DNA from: CAVTND01 sp963735955
Lineage (GTDB): Bacteria; Pseudomonadota; Gammaproteobacteria; Burkholderiales; Burkholderiaceae_F
Length of the DNA: 64,000 nucleotides
Assembly: GCA_963735955.1 (NCBI GenBank)
Contig: CAVTND010000013.1
Span: forward strand, 1 to 64,000
Direction: 5' to 3'
Shown here: positions 36,198 through 44,440 of the stretch, piece after piece
How positions within the stretch are numbered: the stretch's first letter is position 1
Layout: every line of letters begins with the position of its first letter
Made by a program: the position numbers and the translations under genes
Notes under the pieces: model-generated
What the model was told of the DNA's origin: nothing
Seen by the model: the letters and a program-made list of their open reading frames with translations, nothing else
Databases searched by the model: none

Positions 36198-36971
36198 TCA
36201 TGTTCGCGTGCCGCGATCACGTGCAAAGCGCTCGATGCACAGCTCGGTCAGCATGGCGGCCACGATTCCGACCAACACGGCCACCAGCAGCCCAAGTCGC
36301 AGCGGCATGCCGGAGGCCGCCACTGCCACGGCGCCCGCACACAGCGCGCCGACAATCGTGGGCGCGCCCGCGATCATCGGGATGACCAGCGCGATCAGCG
36401 CGATGATGGCGGCAAATCCGAGCTCCCAGTCAGGGGGCACGCGCGCTGCGAGGATCACCCCAGTGATCGAAGTCACCTGCCAGACGAACCAGATTGAAAG
36501 CGAGATGCCGAGAAAGAACCAGACTTGCGCGGTCGAACCGCGCTCGGCGGTGGGTGCGCCGGCATGACGGGAAAGGAAGATTGCGAAGCCTATGTCTGTA
36601 TTGATCGACCCGAGTAGCAGCCGTCTGCTCGCGCTGAAGCGTTTGAAAAACGGATACAGCGCGGCCGAAAAGATCAGGAACCGCAGGTTGACGACGGCGG
36701 CAGTCAGCCAGATGACACCGATCGGCGCGGCGCCAGCGATCAGAGGCAGGGTCGCCAGCTGAGCCGACCCGGAGTAAACGAGCAGGCTCATACCGGTGGC
36801 CTGCGCGATCGACAAGCCCAGGTTGACCATCGCCACGCCGGTGACCACGCCCCAGACCGCCGTGACGATCAACAATGGTGCGCCTGCGCGCACGCCGCGC
36901 ACAAACGCCTGTTCGCGTTGCTGCATCTTGTCCGGTGGAGCATGGCCGAAGCCGAACAAAACGCGGCGCAT
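36198..36971 (-). CDS. azlC: AzlC family branched-chain amino-acid exporter subunit
   Basis: A 257-residue membrane protein with about seven to eight helices. The family block LLVYSGSAQLATLPLI and the following NLRFLIFSAALYPFF are clear. The ATG at 36971 shares its A with the TGA of the upstream MFS gene (TGATG), so I prefer it to the ATG at 36926. Coupled translation with the MFS gene means that damage there could affect azlC expression. ilvE lies just beyond, so the cluster has a branched-chain amino-acid theme. Confidence 0.92.
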   Translation of the reverse strand: MRRVLFGFGHAPPDKMQQREQAFVRGVRAGAPLLIVTAVWGVVTGVAMVNLGLSIAQATGMSLLVYSGSAQLATLPLIAGAAPIGVIWLTAAVVNLRFLIFSAALYPFFKRFSASRRLLLGSINTDIGFAIFLSRHAGAPTAERGSTAQVWFFLGISLSIWFVWQVTSITGVILAARVPPDWELGFAAIIALIALVIPMIAGAPTIVGALCAGAVAVAASGMPLRLGLLVAVLVGIVAAMLTELCIERFARDRGTRT

Positions 36972-37599
36972 CACGTCGACGCCCTGGGCTGCGCCGGAGC
37001 AGAACGCGCGGCGAGCACGATAAGCGCAGCCAGGGCGATCAGCACTGCCGGTAGCGCATACAGGTTCAGATCGGCCCAGCCGCGTACTGACAGGAAGGCG
37101 CCGGAGGCGGCCGAGGAGCTGACCATCGTCATGAACACGGCGAGATCGTTGAAGCCCTGCACCTTCGATCGCTCAGCCGGCCGGTAGACGGTTGTGCAGC
37201 AGTGCGGTTGCGCCGACAAACATGAAGTTCCATCCGCGCCGAAACAAAGCATGGCGAAGCTGCCGATCAGCACGGCAATGCCGCCGACCAGCACGGCATG
37301 CCGCCGACCAGCACGGCAATGCCGCCGACCAGGGTGCCGGCCAGTCCCATCGCAGCGCCTGTCATGAAACCCGCGCGACGTCCCCAGCGCCCCATCGCCA
37401 GTGAAGCTGGCAGGGTCATGCAGGCAGAACCGACGATGTAGGTCGTGATAGGCAGGGTGGCGAGCAGGGGCGTCGGCGCGAGTGCCAGCCCAGCCAGGCC
37501 GTTGACTGCTATCAGCGTGACGTTATTGACATACAGCAGGGCCTGGCAGCATGCGACAAGCAGAATCTGCCGGCGGGCGCTGGTGGCATGCGAAGACAA
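36971..37599 (-). pseudogene. MFS transporter remnant with large internal deletion
   Basis: The N-terminal part (TTG start at 37599, MSSHATSARRQILLVACCQALLYV, two to three helices) and the C-terminal part (RPAERSKVQGFNDLAVFMTMVSSSAASGAFL, two helices) of an MFS permease are present, but the middle is missing. Only about 630 bp remain of an expected 1200. The join lies in an imperfect 21-bp tandem repeat, and the frame shifts again near 37190 and 37235. This is either a true deletion pseudogene or a collapsed assembly at the repeat. It overlaps the azlC start (TGATG). Confidence 0.8.
37261..37332. repeat. Imperfect 21-bp tandem repeat at the MFS deletion join
   Basis: About three and a half copies of TGCCGCCGACCAGCACGGCAA occur in a row. 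The first has GAT for GAC and is shorter, and one later copy lacks an A and so shifts the reading frame. The array sits exactly where the MFS coding sequence jumps from its N-terminal to its C-terminal part. Confidence 0.9.
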
Positions 37600-37732
37600 G
37601 GCGGCTCCCGACAGGCGCGATTATAGGATTGGATAAAGCGTCTCGATCTGGCCGCGGCTCTTGCGGAGGCAGACGCTACAATCATCCGGCGTCGAGAGCT
37701 GCGTTCATGGAAATGAGAGAGGGAGATACGCG

Positions 37733-38653
37733 ATGTCGATGGCCGACCGCGACGGATTCATCTGGTACGACGGCAAGCTCGTGCCTTGGCGGGATGCAAC
37801 GACCCATGTGCTGACACATTCACTGCACTATGGTCTCGCCGTCTTCGAAGGGGTGCGCGCCTACAGGACCGCGCAGGGTACGGCGATCTTTCGGCTCGCC
37901 GAGCATACCCAGAGGCTGTTCAATTCCGCCAAGATCTTCATGATGGAGATTCCGTACTCGCGCGAACAGCTGATCGAGGCGCAACGCGAGGTGGTGCGCG
38001 CCAACAAGCTCGAGTCCTGCTACTTGCGCCCACTTGCCTTTTATGGATCGGAAAAGATGGGCGTAAGTCCGAAAGGCGCTTCGGTGCATGTATCGATCGC
38101 CGCCTGGCCCTGGGGTGCTTATCTGGGCGAAGAAGGTCTCGTAAAGGGAATTCGCGTCAAGACCTCGTCGTTTCAGCGCCACCATATCAATGTATCGATG
38201 GTACGCAGCAAGACTGCCGGTCACTACGTCAATTCAATCCTTGCGAATCTCGAGGCGACGCGCGATGGCTACGACGAGGCGCTCTTGCTCGATACCCAGG
38301 GCTTCGTGGCGGAGGGCGCCGGCGAGAATCTGTTCATTGTCAAGGACGGCCAGGTCTTCGAGCCCGAGATGGTCTCGGGCCTGACCGGCATCACGCGCGC
38401 AACCGTGATCGACCTGGCGCGCGATCTCGGCTACGCGGTGACCGCGCGCCCGATGACGCGCGACGATGTCTACCTGGCCGATGAGGCATTCTTTACCGGC
38501 ACGGCGGCTGAAATCACACCAATCCGCGAGCTCGACGGACGCACGATCGGCGCCGGCAAGCGCGGGCCGGTCACCGAGAAGATCCAGGACCTGTTCTTCG
38601 AAGTCGTGAACGGGCGCGCAACGAAATACAAATCATGGTTGAGCCTCGTATGA
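37733..38653 (+). CDS. ilvE: Branched-chain amino-acid aminotransferase
   Basis: A 306-residue PLP enzyme that makes Val, Leu and Ile from their keto acids. The start MSMADRDGFIWYDGKLVPW is typical, and the ATG is preceded by GGGAG. The PLP lysine is Lys160 in MVRSKTAGHYVNS. Other landmarks are THSLHYGLAVFEGVRAY, EGAGENLFIVKDG and FFTGTAAEITPIRE. The TGA stop overlaps the start of the zinc-finger gene (ATGA). Confidence 0.96.
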   Translation: MSMADRDGFIWYDGKLVPWRDATTHVLTHSLHYGLAVFEGVRAYRTAQGTAIFRLAEHTQRLFNSAKIFMMEIPYSREQLIEAQREVVRANKLESCYLRPLAFYGSEKMGVSPKGASVHVSIAAWPWGAYLGEEGLVKGIRVKTSSFQRHHINVSMVRSKTAGHYVNSILANLEATRDGYDEALLLDTQGFVAEGAGENLFIVKDGQVFEPEMVSGLTGITRATVIDLARDLGYAVTARPMTRDDVYLADEAFFTGTAAEITPIRELDGRTIGAGKRGPVTEKIQDLFFEVVNGRATKYKSWLSLV

Positions 38654-38871
38654 GCACCAGCGTGGGAAGCGAAGTGGGCACGATCAGGGAAGCTCCGGTC
38701 GTTGAGCTGTCGGCCCGGGAACTACCGGCGTTCTGCCCCAACCCGGCGATGCCGGTCTGGAATCATCATCCGCGCGTGTTTCTCGACGTCGCCACGACCG
38801 GTCAGCAAATGTGCCCGTATTGCGGAACGGTCTACCGCTTGAAGGCCGGCGAGTCGGTCAAGGGACATTGA
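38650..38871 (+). CDS. Small CHCC zinc-finger domain protein
   Basis: A 73-residue protein with a zinc-finger pattern: Cys in FCPNP, His in NHHPRVFLDV, and CPYCG near the C-terminus. The eukaryotic relative is a complex I subunit; the bacterial role is unknown. The ATG at 38650 overlaps the ilvE stop, and this ilvE-zinc finger pair is conserved in Betaproteobacteria. An in-frame ATG at 38635 inside ilvE is less likely. Confidence 0.9.
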   Translation: MSTSVGSEVGTIREAPVVELSARELPAFCPNPAMPVWNHHPRVFLDVATTGQQMCPYCGTVYRLKAGESVKGH

Positions 38872-38898
38872 TTTGCGCGCGGCGCTGCCGATTTCGCA

Positions 38899-39342
38899 AT
38901 GAGCCGATTGACCAAGCCGCTGCTGTTTGCTTCGCCCGAAGAGTGCGAGCAGGCCTTTTATGAGGCGCTTGAGGCCGCCGACGGTGAGGCCGTGGCCGAA
39001 CTGCTGCTGGAAGACGACGACGTAGTCTGTGTTCACCCGGGTGGCCCGCGCCTTACGGGACACGCGGCCGTCAGGGAGTCCTGGAGCGCGATCCTCAAGG
39101 GTGGACCGGTCAACGTGCGCGCGAACCTGATCAAGACCCTCGAGACGCCGACCGTTGCCTTGCACAATGTCGTCGAAGAAGTTGTGATCAGGGCTGGCGG
39201 CAAACAGCAGATCGTCAACGTGGTGGCGACCAATGTCTATGTGAAGACCGCCGCCGGCTGGAAAATGGTGCTGCACCATGCATCGACTACGCCTGACGGT
39301 GCACCGAGCATCGACAGTGCCGGGCACGGCGTACTGCATTAG
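38899..39342 (+). CDS. SnoaL/DUF4440-like (NTF2 fold) protein
   Basis: A 147-residue protein of the NTF2-like alpha+beta-barrel fold: SPEECEQAFYEALEAADGEAVAELLLEDDDVVCVHPGGPRLTGHAAVRESW, then TNVYVKTAAGWKMVLHHAS. Members of this group are small enzymes or binding proteins, and no reaction can be assigned. It lies 27 bases after the zinc-finger gene on the same strand, so it may be co-transcribed with ilvE. Confidence 0.85.
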   Translation: MSRLTKPLLFASPEECEQAFYEALEAADGEAVAELLLEDDDVVCVHPGGPRLTGHAAVRESWSAILKGGPVNVRANLIKTLETPTVALHNVVEEVVIRAGGKQQIVNVVATNVYVKTAAGWKMVLHHASTTPDGAPSIDSAGHGVLH

Positions 39343-39439
39343 CCTGGTATGCAGTGCGCGCGGTGGGCGCAGCGGCGGGCGCTGAACTGCATGCACGCCA
39401 GCGTGTTCCCGGTGTTTCCGTCCTCCGCGCAATCGCTTC

Positions 39440-40411
39440 GTGCCTTCAATCGAAACTGACTATGTCGCGCCCTGGTGGCTGCCGGGCGGGCACGCGCAAA
39501 CCGTCGTGCCGTCTCTGCTGTGGCCACACCCTCGCGTGCACTACGTGCGCGAACGCTGGGATACGCCCGACGCCGACTTCATTGACATTGATCTAGCCCT
39601 GCCCTTGCCCGATTCGCGCGCGGCGCCGGTGCTCGTGCTGTTCCACGGACTCGAAGGCTCTTCGCGCAGCCCATACGCCCGCTCGATCACGCGCTACTTC
39701 GCGGATCGCGGCTGGCGTGCGATGGTGGTTCATTTTCGCGGCTGTTCGGGCGAAGCGAATGTCCTGCCGCGCTCTTACCACTCCGGGGATTCGGACGAAG
39801 GTGACTGGATACTGCGGCGCGTGCATCGTGACTTTCCGGAGGCTCCACTGCATGCGGCCGGGGTTTCACTCGGCGGCAACATGCTGGCGAAGTGGCTGGG
39901 CGAGCGCGGCGAGGATGCTAGCTTTGTGAAGGCCGCGGCATCGATCAGCGCGCCGCTCGACCTGGCTGCCGGCGGCGCTGCGCTCGGACAGGGATTCAGC
40001 CTGTTCTATGCGCGCCACTTTCTGCGCACCCTGACGCCGAAGGTGCTGGCCAAGATCGAACGCTTTCCTGGCGTGGCGGACCCGGCCGCGGTGCTTGCCT
40101 GCCGCAATCTGTTTGACTTTGACAATGCCTACACGGCGCCGGTGCATGGTTTCGTTGATACGGAGGATTACTGGCGGCGCGCGTCGGCCAAGCCGGTGCT
40201 CGGCGGGGTGCGGGTTCCGCTCCTGATTCTCAATGCAAGCAACGATCCGTTCATGCCGGCCGACCGGCTTCCCGCTCCAAACGAGGTTTCTCGCATGGTG
40301 TCGATCGAGCGTCCGGAGGCTGGCGGTCATGTCGGCTTCGTACAAGGAGCCAGTGCGGGTTACGGCAGTTTCCTGCCCGCGCGCCTGCATGCATTCCTGG
40401 GCGGCCGATGA
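39440..40411 (+). CDS. YheT-type alpha/beta hydrolase
   Basis: A 323-residue hydrolase with a GTG start at 39440. Landmarks of the YheT/ABHD1-3 group are the opening YVAPWWLPGGHAQTVVPSLL, LFHGLEGSSRSPYARS, and the nucleophile elbow GVSLGGN (Ser143). The substrate is not established for bacterial members; some eukaryotic relatives are lipases. It follows the NTF2-like gene by 97 bases and precedes a conserved protein of unknown function. Confidence 0.92.
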   Translation: MPSIETDYVAPWWLPGGHAQTVVPSLLWPHPRVHYVRERWDTPDADFIDIDLALPLPDSRAAPVLVLFHGLEGSSRSPYARSITRYFADRGWRAMVVHFRGCSGEANVLPRSYHSGDSDEGDWILRRVHRDFPEAPLHAAGVSLGGNMLAKWLGERGEDASFVKAAASISAPLDLAAGGAALGQGFSLFYARHFLRTLTPKVLAKIERFPGVADPAAVLACRNLFDFDNAYTAPVHGFVDTEDYWRRASAKPVLGGVRVPLLILNASNDPFMPADRLPAPNEVSRMVSIERPEAGGHVGFVQGASAGYGSFLPARLHAFLGGR

Positions 40412-40427
40412 GAGTTCGATGAGCGGC

Positions 40428-40460
40428 CACTGAGCATTCACTGAGCATTCACTGAGCGTC
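40428..40460. repeat. Three 11-bp direct repeats
   Basis: Two perfect copies of CACTGAGCATT, followed by CACTGAGCGTC, fill the gap between the hydrolase stop and the next ATG. The third copy runs to 3 bases before that ATG. There is no clear Shine-Dalgarno in this gap. Confidence 0.85.
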
Positions 40461-40463
40461 AGC

Positions 40464-41036
40464 ATGGAAGACATCGTCCGCGCCGCCATGGCCAAATGGC
40501 CGAACGTTCCGGCCGTGTTTGGCTGGCTCGCCCTGAGTGCGCGCGGCGAATGGCGCATTCGCGGCGAGCCGATCGGCAACGTCGCGATTCGCTCTTTCAT
40601 CAACCGCAACTATGAACACGATGAAAGCGGCCGCTGGTTCTTCCAGAATGGACCGCAACGCGTGTATGTCGAACTCGAGCTCTCGCCCTGGGTCATGCGC
40701 ATGGGAGGCGTCGCTTTGCACACGCATACGGGCGCGGATGTACGCCAGGTGCACGAAGTCTTTGCCGACGAACGCGGCCAACTCTATTTCGTTACCGAGT
40801 TCGGTGCCGGCGCACTTGACGATCGAGATGCGCTCGGTATCTCCGCGCTGCTGCTGGACGAGACCGGTGCCGCGCTGGACGAAGAAAAGTACGAAGCCTG
40901 GCTGGAAGGCCGGGGAGAGGTGTTTCTCGCCTCACAGCTGGTCGGCGTGGAGCGCCCGTTGTGTATCGGCCGCGTGGCAGCGGCCGAAGTGCCGGCCCGG
41001 TTCGGATTCCAGCGACACCCAGCGCCGGACAACTGA
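40464..41036 (+). CDS. Conserved protein of unknown function (possibly DUF2944-type)
   Basis: A 190-residue soluble protein beginning MEDIVRAAMAKWPNVPAVFGWLALSARGEWRI, with FINRNYEHDESGRWFFQNGPQRVYVELE in the middle. I recognise it as a family conserved in Betaproteobacteria next to YheT-type hydrolases, but I am not certain of the domain number. No catalytic motif is evident. It is predicted to be cytoplasmic. Confidence 0.75.
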   Translation: MEDIVRAAMAKWPNVPAVFGWLALSARGEWRIRGEPIGNVAIRSFINRNYEHDESGRWFFQNGPQRVYVELELSPWVMRMGGVALHTHTGADVRQVHEVFADERGQLYFVTEFGAGALDDRDALGISALLLDETGAALDEEKYEAWLEGRGEVFLASQLVGVERPLCIGRVAAAEVPARFGFQRHPAPDN

Positions 41037-41053
41037 AGCCAGTTTTCCGGAGT

Positions 41054-41092
41054 GAACAGGCATAGGGCCTGTTCATGGCGTGAGCAGGCCCT
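41054..41092. terminator. Overlapping hairpins between convergent genes
   Basis: Two 8-bp perfect stems overlap and cannot form together: GAACAGGC (41054-41061) with GCCTGTTC (41067-41074), and AGGGCCTG (41064-41071) with CAGGCCCT (41085-41092). They fill the gap between convergent genes and reach the stop of the ferredoxin-reductase gene. No T-run follows on either strand, so a simple Rho-independent terminator is not certain. Confidence 0.45.
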
Positions 41093-42188
41093 AGTCAAAC
41101 GTCGGCGATTCGACGCCGAGTATCTTGTGCAGCTTCGGACTGGTCGTCGTGTACTGAAGGTGCACTTTGCGATCAGGAAAGATGTAGCGCGTGGCCCCGA
41201 ACGCGGCAAGTGCAGCCTCGTGGAAGCCGGAGAGAATCAGTTTCTTCTTGCCCGGATAAACGTTGATATCGCCGACCGCGAATATCCCCGGCACATTGGT
41301 TTCAAACTTTTCTGTATCGACCACGATCTGCTTGCGATCCAGGTCGAGGCCCCAGTCGGCGATCGGCCCGAGCTTGGGTGACAGACCAAAAAACACCAGC
41401 AGATGATCGAGCGGAACTCGCCGCGTCAGGCCGTCGGCCGAGGCCACCCGTACTTCGCTCATGCGACCATTGGTTTCTTCGAAGCCCGTGATGTGACCGA
41501 CCAGGAACTGCATCTCATGCGCATCGCACAGGGCCTTCATCTTGGCGACCGAAGCAGGTGCTGCGCGGAAGCCGTCGCGCCGGTGCACGAGCACAACGCT
41601 GGCGGCCTTCCCTGCCAGATCGAGCGCCCAGTCAAGCGCCGAGTCACCGCCGCCGGCAATGACGAGGTTGCTGCCGTGAAACACGCTTGGATCCCTGACC
41701 CGGTAAAACAACTGCCGACCGAGATGTCGATCAATCTCGGCCACCTTCAGGGTGCGTGGCTGGAATGATCCGACACCGGCCGCGATGATCACGACCTTGG
41801 TCAGGAAGCGCGTGCCCTTGCTGGTTTCGACCGCGAAGCGTCCATCTGCCTGCCGCTCCAGTGCGGCGACTTCCTGGCCCAGGTGAAACGTGCCGCCAAA
41901 GGGTTCAATCTGCTTGAGCAGGCTGTCGGTCAGTTCCTTGCCCGTGCACACCGGTACTGCGGGAATGTCGTAGATCGGCTTGTCCGGATACAGCTCGATG
42001 CACTGTCCGCCGACTCCTGGCAGCGAGTCGACCACATGTGCCTTGATCTCCAGCAGGCCAAGCTCGAACACCTGAAACAGACCGACCGGACCGGCGCCAA
42101 CGACCAGGGCATCGGTTTCAATTGGAGAGCCCTCATCGGCCAGTTTGCTGATGACAGGAACGGATGCGGGAGACGAGGAAGTGTTCAT
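41091..42188 (-). CDS. Thioredoxin-reductase-like ferredoxin-NADP+ reductase
   Basis: A 365-residue flavoprotein of the TrxR-like FNR type that transfers electrons between ferredoxin or flavodoxin and NADP(H). The FAD motif is VVGAGPVGLFQVFELG near residue 29, the NADP motif is IAGGGDSALDWALDL, and a second FAD motif is FAVGDINVYPGKKKLILSGFHEAAL. The CxxC redox pair of true thioredoxin reductases is absent, as expected. It begins 86 bases after the stop of the BepA-like gene on the same strand. Confidence 0.91.
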   Translation of the reverse strand: MNTSSSPASVPVISKLADEGSPIETDALVVGAGPVGLFQVFELGLLEIKAHVVDSLPGVGGQCIELYPDKPIYDIPAVPVCTGKELTDSLLKQIEPFGGTFHLGQEVAALERQADGRFAVETSKGTRFLTKVVIIAAGVGSFQPRTLKVAEIDRHLGRQLFYRVRDPSVFHGSNLVIAGGGDSALDWALDLAGKAASVVLVHRRDGFRAAPASVAKMKALCDAHEMQFLVGHITGFEETNGRMSEVRVASADGLTRRVPLDHLLVFFGLSPKLGPIADWGLDLDRKQIVVDTEKFETNVPGIFAVGDINVYPGKKKLILSGFHEAALAAFGATRYIFPDRKVHLQYTTTSPKLHKILGVESPTFD

Positions 42189-42274
42189 TGCGCGGAAACT
42201 GCGCTCGGCGACACACCGCCATTCGGCGGCGTCCGGTTGCGCGGAGCGGGATTGTACGGAATCGAACGCCTGGC

Positions 42275-43861
42275 TCAGCGCGGCTGCTGCTTGGGCTCAC
42301 TGGTCTGGTTCGAGGCCGATTCGCGCAAGGCCTCCCGTTCGCGCTTAATCTGAGCCTGAAGTTCGCGGATGCGTGCATCGATTTCGGACATCGTGTAATA
42401 GTCGGCATCGTTGGCGAGCCGCGCCAGCTCGAACTGCTGCAGTGCTGCGACGCGTGCCCCGAGCAACGAATACATCTCCGCCACTGACTGGTGATGCAGG
42501 CTCTGCTTGCCGAGCGCGGCGTAGCTGCGCCCGAGCAGGGCAAAGTAGGAAGCCTGGTTCCGGGTGATCGCGACCTGCTCGCGCAGGTATGCGATCGCCT
42601 GATTGTGTTCACCGGCGCGGTTCAGCAGTTCGACATAATTGGCCACCGCCACGGTCGAAAGCGGAAAGCGGGCCGCGGCCTCGCGTGCCAGGGCCAGCGC
42701 CTCAGTGCGTTCGCCCGCGGTGCGCGCGGCGGCGAAGCGTGCTTCCGAAACAATCTTGTCGAGCATCGCTGATGGCGCCATCGTTCTGCGACGCGCGGCC
42801 AGTGCATTTTCCACGGCGAGATCATTGAGGTTCAGTCGCAGCGCCGCGACCGCGGCGCCGTAGTAGGCCGCGGTCTCCGAGGTGGTGGTGCGATTCTGGA
42901 GTTGTCCCTGGAAATACTCGAGTGCATCGCGCCAGCCCTGGTTCGCGGTCTCCTGCAGTACACGCAGCCGCGCCCGGACAAGCTGGAAGTCGAGGCTGTC
43001 GGCACGCTGCCTGACTCGCAGATCGCGCGTTCGGTTCTGCATGTCCGCGATCCGCTCGATCGTCAACGGGTGAGTGCGCAGGTACACCGGAGCCGTGCCC
43101 TCGTAGATGCGCGTGCCGGATTGCAGGCGCGCAAAGAATCCCTCGAGACCGCGCGGATCGAAGCCGGCATCGATCAGGATCTGGAAACCGACCCGGTCTG
43201 CTTCGCGCTCGGCGTCGCGCGAAAAGTTCAATTGCTGCTGGATCGCCGCCGCCTGTCCTCCAAGAATTGCGGCCTGGGTCAGGTCGCCGCTGCCGGACGC
43301 GCCGGACCGTGATGCAAGGATCGCCAGCAGTAGGGCGCCGATCGAGATCAGGGCGGAGTCCTTCTGCTTCGCAATCATGCGGGCTATGTGACGCTGCGTG
43401 ACGTGGCCGATCTCATGCGCCATCACCCCGGCGAGCTCCGATTCGTTTTGCGCCGCAAGTACCAGGCCGGAATGCACGCCGATGAAACCGCCAGGTAGCG
43501 CAAACGCATTCATCATCGGGTCGCGCAGAACGAAGAAAACGAAATCGAGCGATCGCGACGGACTGACGGCGACCAGCTGGTAGCCGAGGCGGTTGATGTA
43601 TTCAGCCGCATCCGGATCGGGCAGGTAACTCGGATCGCGTCGCACTTCGCCCATGATCTGTTCGCCGAGCCTGCGTTCGACCGCAGGCGGCAGATCTTCG
43701 TCGTGCGCATCGCCGAGCGAAGGCAGATCGGGGGTCTGGGCGTACGCGGCCGGCAAGGTCGGCGGCGCGGCGAGCGCAAACGCGATGATGAAAACGATGA
43801 ACAGTCGAAAACGATGCACGGGAGGGTCCGAGCGTTCTGCGCGCGCGAACGGCGCCCGCAT
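42275..43861 (-). CDS. M48 metalloprotease, BepA-like outer-membrane assembly factor
   Basis: A periplasmic zinc protease with TPR repeats, about 528 residues. BepA degrades misassembled outer-membrane proteins and helps LptD maturation. The signal peptide is FRLFIVFIIAFALAAPPTLPAAYA. The zinc motif is HEIGH (His149-His153), with the third ligand in the DAEREADRVG block. The C-terminal half is TPR-like helices. The ATG at 43861 is used; a GTG at 43819 (VHRFRLF) would give a shorter signal n-region and is equally plausible. It is divergent from moaC. Confidence 0.92.
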   Translation of the reverse strand: MRAPFARAERSDPPVHRFRLFIVFIIAFALAAPPTLPAAYAQTPDLPSLGDAHDEDLPPAVERRLGEQIMGEVRRDPSYLPDPDAAEYINRLGYQLVAVSPSRSLDFVFFVLRDPMMNAFALPGGFIGVHSGLVLAAQNESELAGVMAHEIGHVTQRHIARMIAKQKDSALISIGALLLAILASRSGASGSGDLTQAAILGGQAAAIQQQLNFSRDAEREADRVGFQILIDAGFDPRGLEGFFARLQSGTRIYEGTAPVYLRTHPLTIERIADMQNRTRDLRVRQRADSLDFQLVRARLRVLQETANQGWRDALEYFQGQLQNRTTTSETAAYYGAAVAALRLNLNDLAVENALAARRRTMAPSAMLDKIVSEARFAAARTAGERTEALALAREAAARFPLSTVAVANYVELLNRAGEHNQAIAYLREQVAITRNQASYFALLGRSYAALGKQSLHHQSVAEMYSLLGARVAALQQFELARLANDADYYTMSEIDARIRELQAQIKREREALRESASNQTSEPKQQPR

Positions 43862-43924
43862 CCGTATGATAGCCAGCTCCCTCTTTCGTTCCCTGCGCTT
43901 CCGCCAGGGTCGGTGCTCGCCAAT

Positions 43925-44422
43925 ATGAAGCCAAGCAAGCGCTCCGCGACCCAATTGACGCACTTTGACAGCGACGGCCAGGCACATATGGTCGATGTCG
44001 GCGGCAAGTCCGAAACCCACCGCATCGCGCTGGCTTCAGGCCGGATTTCGATGCGCCCCGAGACACTCGCACTGATCAAGTCAGGAACAGCTGCCAAGGG
44101 TGATGTGCTCGGCATTGCGCGCGTCGCCGCGATCCAGGGCGCCAAGCGAACCGCTGAGCTGATTCCGCTCTGTCATCCGGTCGCAATCACGCGAATCGCG
44201 GTTGATTTCGAGGTCGACGATGCGGTGGTCGCGATTGAGTGCAGCGCACGCGTCGAAACCCACGGCCGCACCGGAGTTGAAATGGAGGCGCTCACTGCGG
44301 TTCAGGTCGGTCTGCTGACCATATATGACATGTGCAAGGCCGTGGACCGCGGCATGGTTATCGACGCGGTGCGTCTTCTGGAAAAGCACGGTGGAGTCTC
44401 GGGCAGCTACGTGCGTCCCTAG
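43925..44422 (+). CDS. moaC: Cyclic pyranopterin monophosphate synthase MoaC
   Basis: A 165-residue enzyme that completes the first step of molybdenum-cofactor synthesis, converting cyclo-dihydro-GTP to cPMP. Landmarks are AHMVDVGGKSETHRIALASG, AELIPLCHPVAIT, GRTGVEMEALTAV and YDMCKAVDRGM. The length is normal. It fits with the molybdate transporter genes 14 kb downstream. The ornithine-cyclodeaminase homologue follows after 18 bases. Confidence 0.96.
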   Translation: MKPSKRSATQLTHFDSDGQAHMVDVGGKSETHRIALASGRISMRPETLALIKSGTAAKGDVLGIARVAAIQGAKRTAELIPLCHPVAITRIAVDFEVDDAVVAIECSARVETHGRTGVEMEALTAVQVGLLTIYDMCKAVDRGMVIDAVRLLEKHGGVSGSYVRP

Positions 44423-44440
44423 GCGAGCCCTTTGCCCCCG

